From an uncultured Caulobacterales bacterium (GTDB lineage Bacteria; Pseudomonadota; Alphaproteobacteria; Caulobacterales; Maricaulaceae), in assembly GCA_938001915.1 (NCBI GenBank), contig CALLBD010000050.1:1-41431 (forward strand): a stretch of 41,431 nt of DNA, written 5' to 3'. The position numbers and the translations under genes were made by a program. The notes below the pieces were generated by a model. That model was not told the DNA's origin. It worked only from the letters and a program-made list of their open reading frames with translations, and did not search any database. The first letter of the stretch is position 1; each line of letters begins with the position of its first letter. Positions 34,475 to 41,431 of this stretch are shown here, in pieces.

Positions 34475-34542
34475 GGGTCGTCGCATTCTAATCGCGAATA
34501 ACCATCGTAACTCGCCTTTGAAATCACCCGTGCACTTTTTCT
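34475..34542 (+). repeat. imperfect direct copy of 31170-31239
   Basis: GGGT at 34475, AACCATCG at 34500-34507 and CACTTTTTCT at 34533-34542 repeat, in the same order and with nearly the same spacing (25 bp against 24 bp between the last two), the blocks at 31170, 31198-31205 and 31230-31239. The copies flank the transposase gene. Similarity is patchy between blocks. Confidence 0.45.
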
Positions 34543-34659
34543 CTTTGGTGCCTAAGGTCAAAAAATCTTATAAATCCAAAAAATTAGAAATGGCCTTGAC
34601 CACAAAAAATAATACTGCAACCAGTGAGGGTGATTCTGATTGGTGTATTTGAGGGTGGT

Positions 34660-37600
34660 ATGTCTAAAGTTCCGACTAAATGTAAAAATTTTGGATTTTT
34701 CGCCAAGTTTCTTGCGGTTTCTTTTTTAACTTCCAGTCTTTGTGCAAATGCTTATGAACCTGATCTCCCGCCAGGCGGCGGCGGAGGTGGCCCAGACCCA
34801 GATACATTTGAATATACGGAATGGCATAAAAAAATAGAAGCCAATCAGCGTTTGACCGTTTTTGGCTCTGATTTACTCGGAGATAGAATTGATCCGCATC
34901 TGGGCTCTCTATCTTTCTCGCAAACTGATGTATCCATTCCGGGAAACTCTGGGCTCGAAGTTGCGATTAATCGGACGCGTTCTGGGGGTTTGGCTTACAA
35001 GCATAATGTTGAAGTAGAGTTTGGCGATTGGGAGCTTTCAACACCGCGCATTCAAACGATTTCCATTGATGGATCTTGGTCTGGCAATCGATGTTCCGCA
35101 GACTTCGATGTCACCCTTCCTGACGGTCCCGTTTCAAACGATACCTTCACAAATACAAAGTATTCCAATGGAGTGATGGTCAGAACGGGCGGTAGCTCTC
35201 AGCAACTGCTGGAAAACCCTACAGGTAGCCAGTGGCCCTCTGGCGCGTCTCATGTCACTACTCAAAACTGGTATTTTACGTGCTTGAATAATATTTCAGG
35301 CGGAGGGCAGGGGTTTATTGGGCATGCGCCTAATGGCGATAAGTACCGTTTCGACAAGTATTTCCGCAGAAATCACTATAGCCTGACTGGTAAGTATAAT
35401 GACGCTATCCGGTACCAGAACATAATCGCGGCCACGCAGGTAACGGACGTTCATGGCAATACAGTCAACTACAACTACGATTACCTGAACCGTCTCACCA
35501 GTATTACCTCCAGTGATCAGAGAACCATTACTCTTGGCTATACTGGAAATTCCCAGCTCATACGCAACGTTACCGCCAATGGCCGGACTTGGACCTATAA
35601 TTATGGTGCGGGAAATTTCGTAGAAGATCCGATGATCGAAGTGGTTAAGTACCCACATACTAAGGTTTTGAGGAGCGTGCATCTGCCTGACCACGGCCCA
35701 AATGGCACCCAAGGCTGGCAATATGACATCGATGGTATGACGGCAGGTCCTGGGCCTGGGTTTTATTGCCGGCAATATAATCAGACTTTGACGGTCACGC
35801 ATCCACACGGAACTGTTGGAACCTTCAAAGTTTCAGAAATTCAGCATCGTCAATATACGATAAAACGGGAACCTCGACGCTTCTGCCCCGGTGAATACAG
35901 AAATGGGGATATTGTCGACACGGGCGGACAGCAGACTTTTGTTCCTGCTTCTAACCCCACAATGGGAGTTACGGAAAAGCGGCTATCAGGAACAGGGTTT
36001 GATGATATCGTATGGTCTTATCAATATGAGCAAGATCGGAGCGAACCTCCATCATTTAACAATCAACCGGCTTGGGAAGACCGGACGAATTGGACGAAAG
36101 TCACAGGTCCAGATGGTCAGCTGATGACCTATACACATTATTGGCTAGGTGCGGCGCAAGATGGCTGGCCAGGGGATGATCCCGATCTCGGCGGTAAAAT
36201 GCAACGTCTTGAGATCAGTAAAAACGGAACTTTGCTCAAAAAAACGGAGCCGGAGTATTTCATTGAGACTCCAATTGGAGGCACTTTTGCCCGCCCCAAC
36301 CCAACGCCAGGTAACACGCATATACCGACATATGAAACGAAGTCGGTTGTCTGGCAGGACGGCGACACTTACACATCTGAGAAAGTTTATAATAGCAATC
36401 AATCTGCATCGGACTATTCTTTCGGTTCTCCTGTCGAGACACGTTCTTACTCCAGCAGGTGGAACTCCGTAAACGCAATGGGGTCCGACATTGATTATCT
36501 CCATAATAAGTCCAAATGGATTTTGGGATTGCCAGAAACAGTTTATGAAGTTGGTAAAAATGGGTCCCGCCGAGAGCGTTCATCTTATGTCTATAACGCC
36601 GATGGCCTAAAAATATCTCAAACACGATATGGTCAGCATTGGGCTAGTTTCACTTATCATACCAACGGCGATGCAAATGGGCGGCTTCGTTCAATAACAG
36701 ATGCATTAGGCCGAAAGACAGAAGCATGGAGCTGGAAACGCGGTGCACCTCAAACAGTTCACAGTGCGGCGGGAACATCTGAGCAAATAACAACACGCCA
36801 ATATGTTGACGATAACGGTTGGGTCACCCGCAGCGATGACGGAAATTCAAATGTCACCTTATACACCCATGACAATATGGGCCGGGTTACACTTGTGAAT
36901 CCTCCCGGGTCATGGGCAAACACATCGATTAATTACACCTTTAGTTCTGCTGGTGCGGTACAGACCATTACTAAAGGGCAAGGCAAAACTACCCTGACTT
37001 ATGATTCCATGTTTCGACCAATCCTGGAGCGAAGCCAAGCGCTCGATACGGGGTGGTCGTCATACGTAAATACGAAATACGATGGTTTGAGCCGCATTAC
37101 GTTTAAATCTCAGCCTTCATTTAGTTCAGTTGAAACAAAAGGAACGGACACCACTTACGATGGGCTGGGTCGAATTTATGACATCCGAGAGAATGTCGCA
37201 CCTTTCGCTAAAATACGTCATCGCTATTACAGCGACCACCGGCATCGCATTTATGATCCGTCCGGTGCCTTTACCCAATATTATTCCTATGGTTATGGTG
37301 GTCCGGGCAACAAAGATTACAGCCACATATATCGCTATTCTGATGGCGTCTACCGCCAGAAAACCGTCTTATACAAGAACAATTGGGGGCAAATGACGCG
37401 TCTGCGCCAGTTTGGATCGCATGATGTTCCAAACGTGGATAAAAGTCAGTATTTTTATTACGACTCACAACAGCGCATGTGCCGTCACTATGTGCCTGAA
37501 CATGGTGCAACAAAATTTAATTATGACGCTGCCGGTCAAATGATTGCATATGCAAAAGGGCAATCAAATTCCGGATGTACAGTCCAAAGCAGTAACCCCG

Positions 37601-39966
37601 CGCGTGTTTATCAGGATTACGATGCGCTAGGACGTCCAACTTTCACCAATTTCCGAGATACAGCGACACCGGACATCACCAAGACATATGATGCGAATGG
37701 AAATATGTTGACAGTTAATCGCGGAAGCGGCGCTAACGCCGTGAACTGGACATATACTTACAATTCGGCTGACCTTTTGACCTCAGAGAAGCTGGATATT
37801 GACGGTCGCAATTACGATAGTTCCTATGTCTATAACAGCTCCGGATATATGACACGAAAGGTCCACCCGGGTAATCGCGTGATTAATTACACGCCCGACG
37901 GCCTCGGACATATGACTACTGTCAAAAATGGCTCTCAGACTCTCGCCAGTGGAACAAGCTTCCACGCCGATGGCAGTCTGCATCAACTCCAATACGGGAA
38001 CGGGCAATATTTTAGCCAAATCTTGAATGACCGACTGATGCCTGAACGTCTTTTGTCTTATAAAGGCGCGCAAAAAGCTATTGATCAAACCTTCAGTTAT
38101 GACTCGCGTGGGTATGTAACATCTATTATTGACGGCGCAGTCTCGAGTAATAGTCGAACCTATAGTTATGACGGGCTTGGCTATTTAAAAACGGCGAGCG
38201 GGCCTTGGGGCGCAGGCAGTTATAAATATGATAGCATCGGGAACTTGAGAGAGAAAAAGCTCGGCGGGCGAACTGTAACGCTAAATTATGATGAATCTCG
38301 CAATCGTCTGAATCAAAGCGTCGACACAGGTCCATCTGGGACTCGCACCGTGGCCTATGATGCGCGCGGTAATGTCACGACCTTAGGCGGTTTAACGTTT
38401 GTTTATGACATGAGCGACCAGCCAACTGCTGTCACTGGGTCTGCGGATGGTTCGACATCAGCAAATACGACCTATCGGTATGATGGAAACATGAAGCGGG
38501 TGAAGTCGACGATTAATGACGGTTCAGGCCCCAAAGAGATTTATAATGTCTATGATTCGAGTAACTCACTCATGTTGGTTGACAAAAAACAAGAAGGTGA
38601 ACTCACTGATTACATCCAAGGTCCTATGGGAACGCTTGCGCGAATTACCACAGTTCTAAATACTCAAAATGGAACTTACGGCGCGGATGACATTACCTAC
38701 CTACATCAGGATCACCTGGGTAGTGCACAAGCGGGCACAAATGCGTCAGGCGCTGTGGCGTGGCGAGAACAATATACGCCCTTTGGAGAAGAACTGCAGA
38801 GTCCGTCAACGAATGACAATCTCGCAGGCTTTACGGGTCATATTAAGGACAAGGCGACAGGCTTAAATTATATGCAAGCTCGCTACTATGATCCGGTCAT
38901 TGGTCGGTTCTTAAGTGTGGATCCTGTTACCTTCACTGAAACAGGTGCTCCCGGACAATTTAACCGTTACGCCTATACGTGGAACAATCCAACCAATGCG
39001 AATGACCCTGATGGAGAATTCGTCAACTTTGTTGCTAAATTTGCCGCTGACGTTGTTTTGGAAGTCGCAATCCAAGTTGCGACAGGTCAGGATATTGATC
39101 TCGGCGCTGCCGCTAAAGGCGCGGCCCTAGGCGTCCTGGACCCGACCAAGACTGCGCGCAAAGCCGCAAAGCTAGCAGGTGCGCTCAACGATGTTCGCAA
39201 AGCAAAGAAAGCGGAGAAAGCTCAACAGGCCAATGTTGGCGCAGCTTGTCCGATATGTTTCACAGCTGGGACATTGGTTGATACTGAAGATGGACCGCGA
39301 CCGATTGAGGATATCGAAGTCGGGGATAGAGTTTGGGCTTGGGATGAGGAGACGGGCGAAATAGCGCTTAAATCCGTGACCCACACGGTTCCGTTCCATG
39401 AACGTGTAATTTGGGATGTCGTTTTTGGGGACCTCGATGGTGGCCAAGACACAATCGAAACTACGGATGAGCATCCTTGGTGGATTATCGGAAAAGGGTG
39501 GGTTGAAACCAAAGACCTAACGGAAGGCATGATCGCTAAAACGCGTGATGGACGTGGTCTAAAAATCCTCTCCAGCACCAATATGAGCCGAATTGAGGGC
39601 ACCTATAACCTCTCCGTCGCAGATTTTGAGACTTACTTTGTTGGTGAAGATAAGGTGCTGGTTCATAATTGCGACAACCCACAAAACGTTGCAAATAGTC
39701 CCAGGTTAAAAAAGCAATTATCAAATGACTCCGCAAATTCAGCGTTCACTGAGACCGGTGAGTTGTCTCAAGGTGCTATAGATGGTTCTAGAGAAATTAT
39801 TCCATCATCAAAAATAGGAAATCCCGATATCCCTGAAGGGTTTTCCAAGCATAGTACTTCGACGCACCAGTCACCAAGCGGAGATTTTCAAGTTCATTTT
39901 TATAAAAATAATGATACGGGAGAAATTCTCTACGACAAAGATTACAAAGTGAAATTTAACAAGTAA
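34660..39966 (+). CDS. Sec-exported RHS/YD-repeat protein with Hint domain and C-terminal toxin module
   Basis: A 1768-residue polymorphic-toxin protein. From the ATG at 34660 there is a signal peptide (FFAKFLAVSFLTSSLCANA) and a GGGGGG linker. Then come about 1350 residues of RHS/YD repeats, with many YDxxG and Y-D-A-x-G units, which build a hollow shell. The core ends near 1390-1450 with GFTGHIKDKATGLNYMQARY then YDPVIGRFLSVDP. A hydrophobic/Lys-rich linker leads to a Hint (intein/hedgehog) domain from C1533 (CFTAGTLVDTEDG) through TTDEHPWW to H1669-N1670. The last 98 residues (from C1671) form the likely toxin, ending HFYKNNDTGEILYDKDYKVK. The signal peptide suggests Sec export rather than T6SS loading. 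Confidence 0.92.
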   Translation: MSKVPTKCKNFGFFAKFLAVSFLTSSLCANAYEPDLPPGGGGGGPDPDTFEYTEWHKKIEANQRLTVFGSDLLGDRIDPHLGSLSFSQTDVSIPGNSGLEVAINRTRSGGLAYKHNVEVEFGDWELSTPRIQTISIDGSWSGNRCSADFDVTLPDGPVSNDTFTNTKYSNGVMVRTGGSSQQLLENPTGSQWPSGASHVTTQNWYFTCLNNISGGGQGFIGHAPNGDKYRFDKYFRRNHYSLTGKYNDAIRYQNIIAATQVTDVHGNTVNYNYDYLNRLTSITSSDQRTITLGYTGNSQLIRNVTANGRTWTYNYGAGNFVEDPMIEVVKYPHTKVLRSVHLPDHGPNGTQGWQYDIDGMTAGPGPGFYCRQYNQTLTVTHPHGTVGTFKVSEIQHRQYTIKREPRRFCPGEYRNGDIVDTGGQQTFVPASNPTMGVTEKRLSGTGFDDIVWSYQYEQDRSEPPSFNNQPAWEDRTNWTKVTGPDGQLMTYTHYWLGAAQDGWPGDDPDLGGKMQRLEISKNGTLLKKTEPEYFIETPIGGTFARPNPTPGNTHIPTYETKSVVWQDGDTYTSEKVYNSNQSASDYSFGSPVETRSYSSRWNSVNAMGSDIDYLHNKSKWILGLPETVYEVGKNGSRRERSSYVYNADGLKISQTRYGQHWASFTYHTNGDANGRLRSITDALGRKTEAWSWKRGAPQTVHSAAGTSEQITTRQYVDDNGWVTRSDDGNSNVTLYTHDNMGRVTLVNPPGSWANTSINYTFSSAGAVQTITKGQGKTTLTYDSMFRPILERSQALDTGWSSYVNTKYDGLSRITFKSQPSFSSVETKGTDTTYDGLGRIYDIRENVAPFAKIRHRYYSDHRHRIYDPSGAFTQYYSYGYGGPGNKDYSHIYRYSDGVYRQKTVLYKNNWGQMTRLRQFGSHDVPNVDKSQYFYYDSQQRMCRHYVPEHGATKFNYDAAGQMIAYAKGQSNSGCTVQSSNPARVYQDYDALGRPTFTNFRDTATPDITKTYDANGNMLTVNRGSGANAVNWTYTYNSADLLTSEKLDIDGRNYDSSYVYNSSGYMTRKVHPGNRVINYTPDGLGHMTTVKNGSQTLASGTSFHADGSLHQLQYGNGQYFSQILNDRLMPERLLSYKGAQKAIDQTFSYDSRGYVTSIIDGAVSSNSRTYSYDGLGYLKTASGPWGAGSYKYDSIGNLREKKLGGRTVTLNYDESRNRLNQSVDTGPSGTRTVAYDARGNVTTLGGLTFVYDMSDQPTAVTGSADGSTSANTTYRYDGNMKRVKSTINDGSGPKEIYNVYDSSNSLMLVDKKQEGELTDYIQGPMGTLARITTVLNTQNGTYGADDITYLHQDHLGSAQAGTNASGAVAWREQYTPFGEELQSPSTNDNLAGFTGHIKDKATGLNYMQARYYDPVIGRFLSVDPVTFTETGAPGQFNRYAYTWNNPTNANDPDGEFVNFVAKFAADVVLEVAIQVATGQDIDLGAAAKGAALGVLDPTKTARKAAKLAGALNDVRKAKKAEKAQQANVGAACPICFTAGTLVDTEDGPRPIEDIEVGDRVWAWDEETGEIALKSVTHTVPFHERVIWDVVFGDLDGGQDTIETTDEHPWWIIGKGWVETKDLTEGMIAKTRDGRGLKILSSTNMSRIEGTYNLSVADFETYFVGEDKVLVHNCDNPQNVANSPRLKKQLSNDSANSAFTETGELSQGAIDGSREIIPSSKIGNPDIPEGFSKHSTSTHQSPSGDFQVHFYKNNDTGEILYDKDYKVKFNK

Positions 39967-39973
39967 AATTTAA

Positions 39974-40321
39974 ATGAAAGTTCGATTGATAAAAACTGCG
40001 GACTGTAACCGGCATCCTGGCTGGATAAGATTCGAGCGAGACTATGATGTTTTGGAAATGTATATTTATAAAGACGGAAAAATTGATATCAGGCTTATTT
40101 CTGATGAAAATGGAACGCCCGCAATTTTTCCACTCTCAGACTTCCAAATAGTTTGCCAAAAGGTATATCAAGACTGGAGCTTCGAAGCCCTGAGAGACGG
40201 AGCTATAAGCTTGGCACCTAATTCCTGGTTAGAATCTAATTTCTGGGAAAAATATTTCAACGACGATCCAGAAACTGTTAGCATATTTGATAATGAGGTA
40301 AAAAAAATTTTAGCTCACTAA
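39974..40321 (+). CDS. probable immunity protein
   Basis: A 115-residue soluble protein (MKVRLIKTADCNRHPGWIRF onwards), AT-rich, starting 7 nt after the RHS stop. I recognise no family. Position directly after a polymorphic toxin, small size, acidic C-terminal half (FNDDPETVSIFDNEVKK) and lack of a signal peptide are the usual marks of a cognate immunity gene, which would neutralise the toxin module in the producing cell. This is inference from context, not from homology. Confidence 0.75.
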   Translation: MKVRLIKTADCNRHPGWIRFERDYDVLEMYIYKDGKIDIRLISDENGTPAIFPLSDFQIVCQKVYQDWSFEALRDGAISLAPNSWLESNFWEKYFNDDPETVSIFDNEVKKILAH

Positions 40322-40390
40322 AAATAAATAATTAACTGTAACATAGAATAGTGTTTATCAACTCTGTGTGGAGGAGGGGCCCAGAAGTTC

Positions 40391-40675
40391 TTACTCTTCT
40401 TCATCAGAATTCTTCTTCAATCGAGCCAGAGAGACTTCTGACATTTTCGCTGATGATAAAGAGATTTGTCTCTGGCGACGTAAATCATAGACCATATGTT
40501 GGATTTCTGAATCGCCATCCATGAATTGTGTCTCAATGCCTTGAACACAAACTCCAGCATAAATGTTCACGTTTCTCAACGAGTCCACTTTGCTAGATTT
40601 CAGATCATCAATCACTACGGATACGGCTTCTTGAAATTCGTCAAGAGAGAAATTCCCAATCAATTGTAGTCGCAT
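40391..40675 (-). CDS. hypothetical protein
   Basis: A 94-residue frame, MRLQLIGNFSLDEFQEAVSV onwards, soluble and ending in an acidic run NSDEEE. AAAGG lies 6 nt before the ATG at 40675; the frame could extend to a TTG at 40693. No family recognised. It is convergent with the immunity gene and divergent from the IS110 transposase. Confidence 0.55.
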   Translation of the reverse strand: MRLQLIGNFSLDEFQEAVSVVIDDLKSSKVDSLRNVNIYAGVCVQGIETQFMDGDSEIQHMVYDLRRQRQISLSSAKMSEVSLARLKKNSDEEE

Positions 40676-40693
40676 TGCAAACCTTTGGGCCAA

Positions 40694-40836
40694 AGCCGGG
40701 CCGTGATAACTTGAAGCGGATACCGTCCAAGCGCCGCCGCCTTTAGGCGAGCCTTATGCCCTAGCTGCGCTCTGGCACTTCTCATCGGATTTCAGTCTAG
40801 AATGAAAATCTGTCAGTCGTGATGAAGGAGGATAAC
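40694..40836 (+). other. IS110 left flank, possible bridge-RNA region
   Basis: Non-coding DNA before the IS110 transposase start, with short hairpins such as CGCCTTTAGGCG (about 40737-40748) and GATTTCA/TGAAAATC (about 40788-40811). In the IS110 group a bridge RNA that guides target choice is encoded in the non-coding end upstream of the recombinase. The location fits; the RNA itself is not demonstrated. Confidence 0.35.
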
Positions 40837-41431
40837 ATGACGGATTATTTCGTAGGCTTGGATATATCGCAGAAGTCGACATCGATTTGCATAACTGACC
40901 CTGAAGGCAAAAAATTGCATGAGGGCGCGTCACTGACACGGCCACAAGATATCTATGGTTGGCTGAGTAACCGCATTGATGTGGAGGCCTCCGATATAAG
41001 GGTGGGTCTTGAAGCAGGGACATTGAGCACGTGGCTGCATCGCGGGCTGTCTGAACGCGGACTTCATTTGACCATGCTGGAGACCTTTCAAGCGCACAGG
41101 TTCTTGGCGACCTTCAGAAACAAAACCGATAAAAACGATGCGCATGGCCTGGCACAGCTTTTACGAATGGGCGGTGAGGACTTTTTACGTGTGGTCAAAG
41201 TCAGGTCTATCGGCGCACAGGAAACAAGGACGATGTTGTCCATCCGTCATCATCTTGTGACACAGAAGGTCTCTTTGGAAAATCATATAGCGGGCATTTT
41301 AAAGCCTTACGGCGTTATCGTTAGGCGCAATCATGTTAAGCCCGAGTCCTTCCGAAACCGTGTACTAATCGCTTTGAGAGAAACAGAACTTAACGGGCTA
41401 AATCTGACTCAATATATTTTACCAGCCCTCG
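40837..41431 (+). CDS. IS110-family transposase (partial, 3' end outside window)
   Basis: About 198 residues are readable from the ATG at 40837, which has AAGGAGG 5 nt upstream. The start MTDYFVGLDISQKSTSICIT, the GLEAGTLSTWL segment and NKTDKNDAHGLAQLLR are the RuvC-like DEDD core, with D9, E59, D98 and D101 in place. IS110 enzymes are DEDD recombinases guided by bridge RNA. The C-terminal serine-bearing Tnp_20 domain is outside the window. No stop occurs before the edge, so it seems intact so far. Confidence 0.92.
   Translation, partial: MTDYFVGLDISQKSTSICITDPEGKKLHEGASLTRPQDIYGWLSNRIDVEASDIRVGLEAGTLSTWLHRGLSERGLHLTMLETFQAHRFLATFRNKTDKNDAHGLAQLLRMGGEDFLRVVKVRSIGAQETRTMLSIRHHLVTQKVSLENHIAGILKPYGVIVRRNHVKPESFRNRVLIALRETELNGLNLTQYILPAL

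Noticed and set aside
34596-34615. Promoter TTGACC...TAATAC before the RHS gene
   Set aside because: Only 8 bp between the two boxes, too short for a sigma-70 promoter.
1-41431. tRNA, rRNA or CRISPR loci
   Set aside because: No cloverleaf, rRNA-like segment or regularly spaced repeat array was seen on reading the window.

Overview
This window looks like chromosomal DNA from an alphaproteobacterium of the Caulobacterales/Hyphomonadales type (Hyphomonadaceae-like). The evidence is the alphaproteobacterial SUF gene order, an adjacent rluD-rpoH pair, a near-perfect CtrA-type site (GTTAA-N7-TTAAC), an FNR/FixK-type box and the general gene style. No taxonomic marker gene is present, so the assignment is inference.

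Layout. (1) Positions 1-451: the 5' part of an alpha/beta hydrolase on the minus strand, divergent from (2) a long SUF iron-sulfur assembly operon at 636-10909: an IscR-like Rrf2 regulator, an IscS/NifS-type cysteine desulfurase, sufB, sufC, sufD, sufS, sufT and an A-type carrier. A type-1 IscR-like operator lies in the divergent spacer. The operon carries unusual extras: two RidA-family genes (the first with a predicted signal peptide, the second without the catalytic Arg), a cupin gene, several small lipoprotein or membrane genes that look AT-rich, and two palindromic repeat elements. Most junctions are ATGA or TAATG overlaps. (3) 10909-20992: small membrane proteins, a PapD-like chaperone coupled to a secreted cysteine-containing protein, a hemerythrin, rpoH, rluD, a large two-TM coiled-coil protein, a CPBP intramembrane protease, an HPt phosphotransfer protein, and a secreted paralogue of the chaperone-linked protein with a CtrA-like site upstream. 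(4) 21568-30875: kbl-tdh threonine degradation with a nitroreductase, a Bcr/CflA-type MFS exporter, an S1-like lipoprotein protease, an acyl-CoA ligase, a threonine/serine dehydratase and a GH42 beta-galactosidase.

(5) 30876-41431 is an accessory island. It has a gene-free region with an orphan FNR box and a 13-bp inverted repeat, a Tn3-family transposase without a visible resolvase, a 1768-residue Sec-exported RHS/YD-repeat protein ending in a Hint autoprocessing domain and a 98-residue C-terminal toxin-like module, a small gene 7 nt downstream that is the likely immunity gene, a hypothetical gene, and the start of an IS110-family transposase that runs off the window.

The most interesting parts are the toxin-Hint-immunity locus between two transposases, the SUF operon enriched with envelope genes (one bounded by a 22-bp direct repeat), the threonine dehydrogenase that has lost all four structural-zinc cysteines, and the chaperone/secreted-paralogue family under possible CtrA control. 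I saw no tRNA, rRNA or CRISPR array.
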